A stretch of DNA of 64,000 nt. Source: Melanopsichium pennsylvanicum (Eukaryota > Basidiomycota > Ustilaginomycetes > Ustilaginales). Made by a program: the position numbers and the translations under genes. The notes beneath the pieces were generated by a model. That model saw nothing but the letters and a program-made list of their open reading frames with translations, was not told the DNA's origin and made no database searches. This document shows, in pieces, positions 42,850 through 52,237 of the stretch (positions are counted from its first letter, which is position 1; each line of letters opens with the position of its first letter). Where the stretch lies: positions 124,001 through 188,000 of the forward strand of contig OAPG01000003.1 of NCBI GenBank assembly GCA_900208305.1, given 5' to 3'.

Positions 42850-45800
42850 CTACGCCGTCCCCCCCTCCAATTGCTCATACTCCTGGATGAGTTGGGGGGC
42901 GTTGACCGCCTCTGCTGGTTCCCATGAAGCTGCTTCCTCGGGATACCCTTTCCACTGGACCAAGTATTCCACCTGGCCTTGTCGCCGACGTATGTCAACA
43001 ATGGCTTCCACTTCGAATTCCAAGTCCTCATCATGCAATGTCGGATATGGTTGTATCGTTGAGCGTCCTTCTAGTTTGCTATCCTTTGTACGCTCGAGCA
43101 TTGAGACATGGAAGACGTTGTGAACCCTGACTGAACTTGGTAATTGAATTCGGTACGCCCTGCGGCCAATTCGCTCAATCACCGGGAATGGTCCAGCAAA
43201 CCTAGTGTTGAGCTTTGCTGTAGGTCGCCGAGTGGCCCAGTTCTTGGTACTGACGTAAACCCTGTCACCGACCTTGAACTCTATGTCCTTTCGTTTCCGG
43301 TTGTATTGTTTGACTGCCCGCAACTGTGCTTGCCTGGCTTGTTCTTGAAGGTATCGTACTAGCTCTTTGTTGGTTTTGGCAAATTCTTGGCGCTTGGGGT
43401 CCAGTATTCCCACTTGTTCTGGTAGCTCTGGGTGCATTTTAGGGTTCCACCCATAGCATGCAAAGAACGGGGACACCCCAATGCTGCTATGGACGGTGTT
43501 GTTATACACAAACTCCGCCATTGGCAACAAGCTTGCCCAGTTATCTTGCTCGTAGTTGCAATAGATACGCAAGTACTGCTCGACAACTTGATTCACCCGT
43601 TCCGTTTGACCATCTGTCTGAGGATGATATGCGGTGCTCAAAGAGTGTTTGATGTTGTGCTGTTGAGCAAAATCCTTCCAGATCGCAGAGATGAATTGTC
43701 GTCCTCGGTCCGATACGATATGTTCAGGCACCCCAAACCTCTTAAATACATGTGCCTGCAGTAGCTCGACCGTGTCCTTCGACGTTGCTGTCTTATGCGT
43801 TGGCATTACGACTGCAAGTTTTGAAAGCCGGTCAACCACAACCAGTATGGAATCAAAACCACTTGAGCTCGGCAAGCCTTCGATGAAATCGAGGGATATT
43901 GACCCCCAAGGTCTCTCTGGTGTCGATAGCGGCTGCAACAAGCCATATGGTTTGTGGCGCGGCGTCTTGTATCTCGCACACACAGGGCAGCTTGCCACAT
44001 AGTCTGCCACCCAAGCGGCCATGCCTGGCCACCAGTAGTGTCTGCGGGCAAGGTCTAAGGTAGCGTCTCGCCCAACGTGGCCCGCATTGATCCCATCGTG
44101 GCACTGTGTCATTACCATGTACCTTAAATGTTCCACAGATAGCGATTGTTTGGCTACCTGTGGCCTTGCTTTGCCCTTACGGCCGCCGAGGGTGACTCTT
44201 GGTACCACGATGCGCCCATTCTTATACCATAACCCATCCTTAATTTCAAACGGGGTGTGTTGGTGTATTTCCTTAAGCTGCTTGTCCAGTGGTTGGAATG
44301 TCCGGATGAGACTCATCAAGCCTCCCGTGGCTATCTCCTCCATGGTTGGTATCGTCGTCCTTAACCGGGTCTCAAGTTGAGATCCGGTGGTTGTACCATG
44401 TTTTATCCGATTTCGCGTCAAAATCGGGTAAGCTACCACGCTTTCATGCTGATTTGGATTTCCTTCCGGCGATTCAAACACGCTTGCCGGCAGCAGCTGC
44501 CGCATGTTGTGCTCTTTCTCCATTCCTGCCGGTTGCATGTCCGATCGCCGAGTGAGTGCATCAGGCTCTCCACCTTTGTTGCCAGGCCTGTAATGGAGCA
44601 CGAAGTCGTAGTCGGCGAGCACTACCGCCCAGCGAGCTTGTCGCCCGTTTATACGCCTCTGTGACTTGAAGTATTTGAGGGCTTCATGATCCGTGTAGAT
44701 GACCAGCTGACTTGGCAATCCTGCCAGCATATGTTGCCATTGCTGCAGGCACGCCACGACGGCGAGGAGTTCCTTATCATGGATCTCATAGTTCCTTTCG
44801 GCTGGTTGCATCTTTCTTGAGTAATAGGCCACAGGGTGCCAACGTTTCTTGTGCTCCTGCTTCAAGACTCCTGCTATGGCAAAATCGCTAGCGTCAGTCT
44901 CTAGGCGAGTCGGCAGATGGTAATCAAAATGCTTGAGTACTCCGGCCGTTGTGAAGGCCTCAATGAGCTTGTGGAAAGCGTGTTGGGCATCCTCTGGCAG
45001 CTCAAACTTCTTGAACCTCTCCGTCGGCTTGACCAACGAGGTGAGAGGCCTTGCAATTCGTGCAAAATGAGCAATGAACCTCCTATAGAAGTTGGCAAAC
45101 CCTAGGAATTGCTGGATATCGTGTATAGAGGCTGGCATCGGCCACTCCTGAATGGTTCGTACCTTCTCGGGGTCCATTTCAATCCCTCCTGGCTTAATGA
45201 TGTACCCCAGGAACTCGACCTGATCTGTATGGAAAGTGCATTTTGAGAGCTTGGCAAAGAGCCGGTTGGCTCGAAGCCTCTCCAAGACCTCCCGGACGTG
45301 ATCGATGTGCTCCTCCTCATTGTTGCTGAAGATGAGGAAGTCATCCAGATATACGACAACAAACACGCCAATGATGTCTCTATAGATACTGTTGATCAGA
45401 GACTGGAAATGCAATGGTGCGTTGGCCAACCCGAACGGCATCACCAAGTACTCGTACAATCCGAGCTGAGTACCAAAAGCTGTTTTCCATTCATCGCCGT
45501 CTGCGATGCGAACCAGGTTATATGCAGCCTTAAGGTCCAGCTTAGTATATACCTTTGCATTACGGAGTAAGAATAGTTGCTCCTCAATGAGGGGCAGCGG
45601 CGCTCTATTCTTAATTGTGATCTCATTGAGACCACGGTAATCGACGCAGAGACGTAGGCTCCCGTCCTTCTTGGGCACAAACAGGACTGGCGAGCGTGCA
45701 GGGCTCTTCGACGGTCGAATGAATCCCTTTGTGAGGTTCTCGTCAAGGTACTTGCGCAGTTCCTCCATCTCCTTAGGACCCTTCAGATAGAGCGGGCCTT

Positions 45801-46689
45801 GAGGAGGTTTTGCTCCCAATTCGAGCTCTATCTTGAGGTCGTGTTCGGTCCGGTGGGGTAGCTTGTCTGCTTCGACCTCGTTAAAGACCTCGGCAAGGTC
45901 CTGGTAAGGCTCCGGTACCTGCTCCGGGGGCTTGTCCTTCTCAACTTCCATGTCAACCCCTTTGTCTGCCCCGGTAGGGACAAACCCAAAGGCTGGCAAC
46001 GACGTTGCCGGAACGTCGAGAAGCATGAACCCAATGGGTCCATCTTCAACGGCAGCCCTTAGAAGCTGCTTGGCCGATACAAACTCGTGACCGTGGAGCT
46101 TGAAGTCCAGAACCGGCACCCTGTTCTGGCGGGTTTTGGTTGAAATTCGCTGAACTGACCCGTCCTGTCGGGTCTCGTTTGAAATCCGATAAAACGCGTT
46201 GTTTAATCGGGTTTTGTGTGGGGCCCCGGTTTGTGGAGTAAATTCGCAGGGTTCGGCGTTCGTTGTCATCCCAAACTCCACTCGACCTTCCTCCCAATTG
46301 ATTGAGGGTCGGAGCTTACGCAACTGATCATAGCCTATGATAAGGTCATAATCCGCCGCCTCGGCGACCGCTACTTCCACCTGTCCCAGTGAATAGTGGT
46401 CGATACTTACCTGTACAACGGCGGTATGGTCTATGTACATCTTGTGACCCGTTACGCCGTGAATCGATCTTGTTTTTGTAGGTTTTGTGGTTATCTTGTG
46501 GTCCGAAACAAATGCTTGTGAAAGTATAGACAAGCCAGCACCGGTATCTGCGAGTATGCGAGCTCCATGGCCCTCAACGGTGCCCTTGAGTTCGAGTACC
46601 GAGGAACCCGATGTGGCTGTGAAACAGAATTGGCAATCTTGAGCAATGCATTGCGATGGCATAGGTGGTCGTAGGGCAAGACACGCCAT
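42850..46689 (-). CDS. pol: E1 pol polyprotein (PR-RT-RNaseH-IN-chromodomain)
   Basis: 1,279 codons from the ATG at 46689. Domains in order: retropepsin with DTGAG at about residue 48; reverse transcriptase with YLDDFLIFS at about 447-455; RNase H (TDASDFAIAGVL ... ELLAVV ... YTDHEAL ... DALTRR, about 597-715); integrase zinc finger (H-x-x-x-x-H ... CPVCARYK, about 860-905); D,D-35-E core (FIEGLP ... DRGRQFISAIW ... TDGQTERVNQ, about 935-1050); and a C-terminal chromodomain (EVEAIVDIRRRQGQVEYLVQWKGY, about 1225-1275). The order RH-IN-CHD marks a chromovirus. The frame is -1 relative to gag and is open upstream of the ATG as far as the slippery site at 46710-46716, so a Gag-Pol fusion is possible. 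No stop or frameshift is visible. Confidence 0.95.
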   Translation of the reverse strand: MACLALRPPMPSQCIAQDCQFCFTATSGSSVLELKGTVEGHGARILADTGAGLSILSQAFVSDHKITTKPTKTRSIHGVTGHKMYIDHTAVVQVSIDHYSLGQVEVAVAEAADYDLIIGYDQLRKLRPSINWEEGRVEFGMTTNAEPCEFTPQTGAPHKTRLNNAFYRISNETRQDGSVQRISTKTRQNRVPVLDFKLHGHEFVSAKQLLRAAVEDGPIGFMLLDVPATSLPAFGFVPTGADKGVDMEVEKDKPPEQVPEPYQDLAEVFNEVEADKLPHRTEHDLKIELELGAKPPQGPLYLKGPKEMEELRKYLDENLTKGFIRPSKSPARSPVLFVPKKDGSLRLCVDYRGLNEITIKNRAPLPLIEEQLFLLRNAKVYTKLDLKAAYNLVRIADGDEWKTAFGTQLGLYEYLVMPFGLANAPLHFQSLINSIYRDIIGVFVVVYLDDFLIFSNNEEEHIDHVREVLERLRANRLFAKLSKCTFHTDQVEFLGYIIKPGGIEMDPEKVRTIQEWPMPASIHDIQQFLGFANFYRRFIAHFARIARPLTSLVKPTERFKKFELPEDAQHAFHKLIEAFTTAGVLKHFDYHLPTRLETDASDFAIAGVLKQEHKKRWHPVAYYSRKMQPAERNYEIHDKELLAVVACLQQWQHMLAGLPSQLVIYTDHEALKYFKSQRRINGRQARWAVVLADYDFVLHYRPGNKGGEPDALTRRSDMQPAGMEKEHNMRQLLPASVFESPEGNPNQHESVVAYPILTRNRIKHGTTTGSQLETRLRTTIPTMEEIATGGLMSLIRTFQPLDKQLKEIHQHTPFEIKDGLWYKNGRIVVPRVTLGGRKGKARPQVAKQSLSVEHLRYMVMTQCHDGINAGHVGRDATLDLARRHYWWPGMAAWVADYVASCPVCARYKTPRHKPYGLLQPLSTPERPWGSISLDFIEGLPSSSGFDSILVVVDRLSKLAVVMPTHKTATSKDTVELLQAHVFKRFGVPEHIVSDRGRQFISAIWKDFAQQHNIKHSLSTAYHPQTDGQTERVNQVVEQYLRIYCNYEQDNWASLLPMAEFVYNNTVHSSIGVSPFFACYGWNPKMHPELPEQVGILDPKRQEFAKTNKELVRYLQEQARQAQLRAVKQYNRKRKDIEFKVGDRVYVSTKNWATRRPTAKLNTRFAGPFPVIERIGRRAYRIQLPSSVRVHNVFHVSMLERTKDSKLEGRSTIQPYPTLHDEDLEFEVEAIVDIRRRQGQVEYLVQWKGYPEEAASWEPAEAVNAPQLIQEYEQLEGGTA

Positions 46690-48074
46690 CAGTGTGCTGC
46701 CCCACTCTCGTTTCCCTGCCTGTCGTCAGGATCTCCTTCGGGGTTACTCGTGCCTTCGTCGTCATAGACTGCAGCTTCTAGGTCCAGCTGGGGCTCGCCC
46801 TCGTAATTGGCCTCCTCAGGTTCCTGCTGTATATCCTCCCTGCCTTCCTCATCTGCGATGACAACGTTCGCTCCCACACGAGGTCCTGATGGCCTGACGA
46901 CCGCATGAGTTGTCTTTTGAGGACAGTTGTTGGACCAGTGGCCTGGCTTCTTGCAGATGTAGCAAGTGTCACTCCCCACGGTTGTGGGTCCAGCTCGAGC
47001 AGGGGTGCGTGGAGCCAGGTGGGGAGGCGGCGCCCGATTGGCAATTGGTATACCCTGAGGGGTATAGCTGGCCCTTGGAGCTTGCTGGGCTGGCTTGGGC
47101 GTGGCCTGGAGTCCTCCAACGGGTCTGTTAACGGCCATCGGTGGGCCAGATGGCATGTACGCCGGCCTGGACGACTCCGTTGGTGGAATCGAGTGCCATC
47201 GTTGGGCTTGCTGGTTTACCACCCGCTGCCGGTCGATGGCTTCAACCTTGGCGTACCACTCCCAAAGCGATGGGGGTGGGCTTCGCTCAAACTTCTCCTG
47301 CAGGCTGCGAGAGAGTCCCGAGCGGAAGTAGTACTTTGCGAGCTCCTGGTCGCCGATGTTGGCTCGGCCTTCAAGGTCCCTAAACCGTTCAAGGTACCTG
47401 GTGGCCGTGCCGGGACAGTCGTCCTGCATACGCAGCTTCTGAAGCTCCGTGATGGCCTCAAGCCTCAGGTCTCGCTGTCCATATTGTTCCTTGAGTCTCT
47501 GTGTGAACATATTCCAGTCGTTGAAGAGGATGCCTTGCTGTTGGCGGTTGGCCCTTAGCTTAGACTTCCACCATTCTCGAGCACTGCCCTCGAGGAACTG
47601 ACTGGTGTAAGCGACCATCTTACCATGGTCCCGGATACCCTTCATCCTGAACCACCACTCAGCCTCGATGAGGAACATGTCCATATCCTTGAGGTCCATC
47701 TTCGGGAACGGGGTCTTGAGTTCCGTTGGCCACTTGGCCTCCTCGTCGTCTTTCGACTGCGGGGCTGACTCTCCAGGCGGCCTACTTACCACTGCTTCGG
47801 TGGCCAATCCTAAGGCCGGGGGGAGTTCCGTGGGCGCAACCTGTCGTCTAGCCCCGGTTGGGGTAGAGTAGAGCTCGTACAAGCGAGCTCTGTTGCCCTT
47901 GTCGTCGTCTGGCCGGTTTCGGGCCGTAGGCGTCGGTGTCTCCGGCTCTGGGCGGTATGATACCTCCAGGCGGACGAGCACACGTTCCACCAACGACTGG
48001 AGTCTGTCGATGCTCTGGTCCGTCCTCTTCTGTCGGGCTTCAACTTCCTCGATGTGATTCTTGAAGTCTTTCAT
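46689..48074 (-). CDS. gag: E1 gag
   Basis: 461 aa. A basic/coiled N terminus (KNHIEEVEARQKRTDQSIDRLQSLVERVL) precedes a retrotransposon Gag capsid region (about 165-260: FLIEAEWWFRMKG ... SQFLEGSAREWWKSKL). A zinc knuckle C-x2-C-x4-H-x4-C (CYICKKPGHWSNNC) lies at about residue 368, then an acidic tail. It builds the virus-like particle and binds RNA. Its TGA stop shares one base with the pol ATG (TGATG). Confidence 0.94.
   Translation of the reverse strand: MKDFKNHIEEVEARQKRTDQSIDRLQSLVERVLVRLEVSYRPEPETPTPTARNRPDDDKGNRARLYELYSTPTGARRQVAPTELPPALGLATEAVVSRPPGESAPQSKDDEEAKWPTELKTPFPKMDLKDMDMFLIEAEWWFRMKGIRDHGKMVAYTSQFLEGSAREWWKSKLRANRQQQGILFNDWNMFTQRLKEQYGQRDLRLEAITELQKLRMQDDCPGTATRYLERFRDLEGRANIGDQELAKYYFRSGLSRSLQEKFERSPPPSLWEWYAKVEAIDRQRVVNQQAQRWHSIPPTESSRPAYMPSGPPMAVNRPVGGLQATPKPAQQAPRASYTPQGIPIANRAPPPHLAPRTPARAGPTTVGSDTCYICKKPGHWSNNCPQKTTHAVVRPSGPRVGANVVIADEEGREDIQQEPEEANYEGEPQLDLEAAVYDDEGTSNPEGDPDDRQGNESGAAH
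46710..46716 (-). promoter_or_regulatory. E1 candidate -1 ribosomal frameshift site GGGAAAC
   Basis: In the gag frame the heptamer reads G GGA AAC, exactly in phase for -1 slippage, 8 codons before the gag stop. The -1 frame continues without stop into pol. Seven bases downstream, GGGCA/TGCCC and ACAC/GTGT can pair into a two-part stem. GGGAAAC is an established retroviral frameshift heptamer; use here is inferred. Confidence 0.65.
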
Positions 48075-48203
48075 CTTTGTCAGTCATTGACCCGTGGTGT
48101 CATAGAGCGTCTGGAACAGGGGTCGTCCCGTCTGCTCCGGAGTCCGGGGTCGGGATTTGTCTGTCATATTGGCGAGGGGCACTACTTGAACGATCCACTC
48201 TAA

Positions 48204-49368
48204 TGTCAGGGGGCGTTGTGCCAAACTCAAGCTTTGCGCCGAGATCTGCTGAAACCGTCTGTTTTAGCGTGTTTGAGATTGAGACCTGATAAGCAGGCCG
48301 GTTCTATTGTGTTTCGCTATGAGACCTGCTGCGCAACTCTTGAGCTGACTGACCACTGTGAACACTCCGTTCAGAGGTAATGCGGCTCGTCTGTGTGTTG
48401 TAAGACCTTCACGATGCACGAGTGCTCTTGATGCAAGTGTTGGTCACCGTCAGGGACTGCTTTGGATGGTCTTGAAGCTGTCGTGATAATGAATTGGCTA
48501 CGGTGGAGGTTCCGTGACCGCGGTTGAGGTTCCGCCTACAGTTGAGGTGCTGTAGTGTCAGTGATGGTGCTGACAATCGTCGATGAAGCTTGTCTCCTTA
48601 TACTGAGGAGAACACAGACACTGGATAGCTGCAATACCGTATGATTGCAGCTGCTGACAAGAACTATATACTGAGTAACTGATAACGACTTGTAAAGTAA
48701 AGACTGGGTTAATATAAAGTAGAGTGGATGAGTCCCGCTCCTCCACGACTGTAAAGACTGTGTTCTTATATACCTATGGCCCTCCAGGGGCTCCCCTTTG
48801 TCCGCTATGACCCTGGTACACCAGAGTATCAATGGCCACCAGAGTTTCGACGTGTCCGCGAGCTTGGGCCCCGTGCTAATCAATGCCGACTGTCATCAAC
48901 TATGACAACCACGAGCTTGGGCCCTGTGTTAAACAATGCTGACTGCCCTCAACTATGACAACCACGAGCTTGGGCCCCGTGTTAAACAATACCAACTGCC
49001 AGCAACCATGTCGCCCTTGAGCTTGGGCCCCGTGCTAACCAGTGCTGGCTGTCAGCAACCATGACACACACAGCGGACGGTAGCTTGGGCCCCGTGCTAA
49101 CCAGTGCTGGCTGTCAGCAACCATGACACACACAGCGGACGGTAGCTTGGGCCCCGTGCTAACCAGTGCTGGCTGTCAGCAACCATGACACACACAGCGG
49201 ACGGTCCTACATCATGTTGCACCCTTCCATCAGGCCTCCTGTACCAGACGGAGGCTGTCAGAGGGCGTTGCACTGATATCGGATGAAACCACGTGTTCTA
49301 GCGGATGTCAACCTGAAACCCGATAGAACACAGTGTTTCACCGGGTTTGAAATCCACCTCCGGTAACA
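48204..49368 (-). repeat. E1 5' LTR
   Basis: 1,165 bp, same length as the partner LTR and different at five positions, all transitions. Just inside (48203 downward) the element reads TTAGAGTGGATCGTTCAAG; the TGG six bases in may start the primer-binding site, but no tRNA match was established. Confidence 0.94.
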
Positions 49369-49584
49369 ACGATCCAGCACCTTTGCTGCGTTCGCGAAAG
49401 CTTCGAGCTACCCTCGTCACCTTCTTGACCCACCCTTCCTCCCCCAAAGCCTCACGAGACATTCATCGCACGCTCATCTCACCCTCCTACACTTTCAGCA
49501 TTAACACTTGCCCACGCCGCTCAACACATTTCCCTGCGTTCCATTTCGCAAAACATCCTCACCGAAACGCATATATTTACCACG

Positions 49585-50497
49585 ATGGTCCAGACCCGAC
49601 AAGGGGCCGAGTCAGCACAACAAGGGGGGGAAGCAGCAGCCTCAGCTTCCATCTCTGCTTCGCCTGAAGTAGTCATCCCTCCACCCACCGTTGAAGCCAT
49701 TGTTGCCGCCGTCTCAACGCAATTCAACAAGACGCTCGACGAGCGTTTCAAGGAGTTTGCCGACTCTCTCCCAACTTTGATCCAGCCTCGACAACGCGAG
49801 TCTGAGATTCAGAAACGGCAACGTCTGGAAGCCGAATGGGCAAAAGAAGCCAGGCTCGCCAGAGAGCGCTTCCTCCGCCGCCACGGTATTGGCATCAGCG
49901 TTGACGAGGATACCAACGCATCCGACTTTGACGTCTCACCGACGCCAGCTCTCCCTGCATCCATCGTCCCAGCCGCCTCCCGCCGCCCGTCTGTCAAGCT
50001 GGAAGACATTGGAACGTTCGACGGCAGCTCGGACACTTTGGAGTTCTTCCTCGGCAGAGTCTCCGCCCTCGTCGAGAGCCAGCAAGACCCAGCTTGGGAG
50101 TCCGCCATTATCGAAATCCTTCCTCTCTGTCTTCGCGACACGGCCTCACAGTGGTACCAGCTGCTAGGGTCCTCCACCCGCCGTAAGCTCAACACGAGTT
50201 GGTCCGAGTGGGAAAGCGCTCTGCGCAACGCCTTCCAGCCCGACGCCAGCAAGATTCGTCGTCTGGCAGACGAACGACGCTGGGATTGGTCCAAAGAATC
50301 GATCGCCGCATACTTCTATGCGAAGTTGTCTCTTCTGCGCGCCGCATACCCCACCCGTCAAGAGGCTGATCTCCTTCACGAGATCAGGTTGGGCTTGCCC
50401 TCATCGCTACAACTGGACGTCCGTTCGCATATGGCGGCCAACCCCAACATGGACAAACTCCTTATCAAGCTGCGAAATCTCGAAGGTCCGTGGCGCG
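49585..50497 (+). pseudogene. gag: E3 gag, 5' part (interrupted by E2)
   Basis: Opens at the ATG at 49585 (MVQTRQGAES). A disordered N terminus and coiled segment precede a Gag capsid-like region (FDGSSDTLEFFLGRVSAL ... LRDTASQWYQLLG ... WSEWESALRNAF). After 304 codons plus one base the frame meets the E2 insertion. The rest continues in phase at 58090-58697, so apart from the insertion the gene is intact (about 506 aa). Confidence 0.9.
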
Positions 50498-50927
50498 TGT
50501 TAGTGCCTACCAACCGGAGTCCAAAGAGGGGGTGCTCGGCCCCCCTCCCGATTGAGCGATCGTCGTGATCGGGCCCCGACCGACCCTCTCCGGACCCCTC
50601 GCAGCGGAGCGGTCGGCCTGACACGATCCTCCTACCGCCCAACCGCGGCTGGCCCCTCCGTACGTAGAATACGACCGTCGGCAACCTAACATTGTAACGC
50701 CGCGGTGGGAAGTGACCGATAGTTCCTGTACCTTACCACCCCGCCCCCGCCTGACATGAGATTGCCTCCGGACCTCGTCGCATGTATTACTTAGTTAGCT
50801 CTATAGCAACGCAGTAGTGTGCTCTGACCCCCGACCGCCTGTGTCGCCCCGCCTACAACCTCTCCGTACCCGTAGCCTCCATCCCGGCTGTAGCCGCCCG
50901 CGGTATCTAGACCCTACAGCCTTAACA
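50498..50927 (+). repeat. E2 5' LTR
   Basis: TGTTAGTGCC ... CAGCCTTAACA, 430 bp, with short inverted termini TGTTA/TAACA. Confidence 0.95.
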
Positions 50928-50966
50928 TTACATGCGACCTCCCCACGGGACGACGTTGTAACCAAG

Positions 50967-52202
50967 ATGAGTACACGCTCCAACCGACGAAACCAAACGG
51001 ACGCCTCCCCCCAAGCGGAGGGAGACGCTCCCACCATCTCCCCCAGCGGAGACGAGCCCGCCAGCGTTGTTGCACCCTCGGGCGAACCGCCCGCCGCCCT
51101 GACCACCTTGGTCCAAGGGCAAGTGGATATCCTGGCGCTTCTGCGTGAAACCTCTGAACAACAGCGGCGCATTACCGCTCTGCTAGAGGCCGCCTTCTTC
51201 CCCAGGGAGGATCAACCTAGACCGGAGTCTTCTCAGCACTACCAAGGAGCAACCGCTGCCCAGGTCCCCCTGCCAACCGTAGCCCCCGTCTACGTGGAGG
51301 CCGCGCCCCGCGAGCCAGAGATTCGACTCCAGGCTCCGGAATGGGACGGCAGCCAAGACAAACTGGAGGACTTCTTGGATCAATGCGAACTCAACTTCGA
51401 GGCTAATCCCTCCAAGTTTCCGACGGATGCCCGTCGCATCATGTTTGCCATCGGCAACATGACGGGCAAACCACGAACCCGCATTCGCAATGTGCGACAA
51501 CAGGAGGGGGAGGATCCGCCCTGGATGAGCTCCTGGAGGGCCTTTTGCGCCGACCTCCGTCGCGTCCATGGCGATCCCGACCCCAGCTACACCGCACGCC
51601 TCCAACTGAATGCCCTCCGCCAGAAGGGATCAGTATCGGAGCACGCGGCGGAGTTCATGTCGCTGACGGCCAAATCGCACCTGACCGACCAGCAGCAGGC
51701 GTTGATGCTGTTCGAACAAAGCCTCCGGCCGCGCCTACGGGAAAAGCTCACCCACGTGCCGATGACCGACATCCGTGACTTCATCAACGCCGCCATTGTC
51801 ACGGAGCGCCGGATGCAGGTGATACAGGAGGCCACGACAAGACCCGCGGAGTCACAGCTGCGACACCGACCGCCCCTCCCAGCCGTGACGGCCAAACGAG
51901 AGCCCCCGGAGGGACCCCGCAAAATGGAACGACCTCCACTACCGGCCAAGGACCCTACGCGTGATGCGGCGGAACGCCTCCGCCAGCACCGACGGACCAA
52001 CGGGCAGTGCTTTGGCTGCGGTGGCAGCAACCATTTGGCCCGTGACTGCCCGAAGGCGCCCCAAACACAAACTCTCCGGGCACACGCTATTTCATTCGAC
52101 AACGATTCCGGGACTATACTCGTCAACCCCATGGATGACGGGTCAGCCTCCAACCCCGACAGTGACCTATCGGATTCGGAGGATCCCCCGGAGGGAAACT
52201 AA
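50967..52202 (+). CDS. gag: E2 gag
   Basis: 411 aa from the first ATG after the LTR (MSTRSNRRNQTD). Proline-rich N terminus, a short coiled segment (LVQGQVDILALLRETSEQQRR), a Gag capsid-like region (about 115-260; EWDGSQDKLEDFLDQCEL, then AFCADLRRVHG) and a zinc knuckle CFGCGGSNHLARDC at about 348-361. It ends GGA AAC TAA, so the stop directly follows the slippery heptamer. The frame is also open upstream into the LTR, but a start there would not be on the mRNA of a normal element. Confidence 0.93.
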   Translation: MSTRSNRRNQTDASPQAEGDAPTISPSGDEPASVVAPSGEPPAALTTLVQGQVDILALLRETSEQQRRITALLEAAFFPREDQPRPESSQHYQGATAAQVPLPTVAPVYVEAAPREPEIRLQAPEWDGSQDKLEDFLDQCELNFEANPSKFPTDARRIMFAIGNMTGKPRTRIRNVRQQEGEDPPWMSSWRAFCADLRRVHGDPDPSYTARLQLNALRQKGSVSEHAAEFMSLTAKSHLTDQQQALMLFEQSLRPRLREKLTHVPMTDIRDFINAAIVTERRMQVIQEATTRPAESQLRHRPPLPAVTAKREPPEGPRKMERPPLPAKDPTRDAAERLRQHRRTNGQCFGCGGSNHLARDCPKAPQTQTLRAHAISFDNDSGTILVNPMDDGSASNPDSDLSDSEDPPEGN

Positions 52203-52237
52203 GGGTCGATGGGTTCTTTCGGTCCGAACCCATCGAC
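52193..52237 (+). promoter_or_regulatory. E2 -1 ribosomal frameshift signal (GGGAAAC plus hairpin)
   Basis: The heptamer GGGAAAC (52193-52199) is in phase (G GGA AAC), followed by the gag stop, a 5-nt spacer, and a perfect 12-bp stem GTCGATGGGTTC (52205-52216) / GAACCCATCGAC (52226-52237) around a 9-nt loop. Slippage by -1 enters the pol frame at 52199. Layout matches the textbook retroviral signal. Confidence 0.85.

Larger units (their letters stand above)
41229..49368 (-). mobile_element. Complete Ty3/gypsy chromovirus E1 (minus strand, nested in E3 leader)
   Basis: 8,140 bp with two 1,165-bp LTRs and a perfect 5-bp duplication ACGAT (41224-41228, 49369-49373). gag and pol are both open and all pol domains are present. 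A polypurine tract lies beside the 3' LTR. The LTRs differ at 5 positions only, so the insertion is recent and the copy may still be active. It sits in the 5' untranslated leader of E3, in opposite orientation. Confidence 0.96.
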
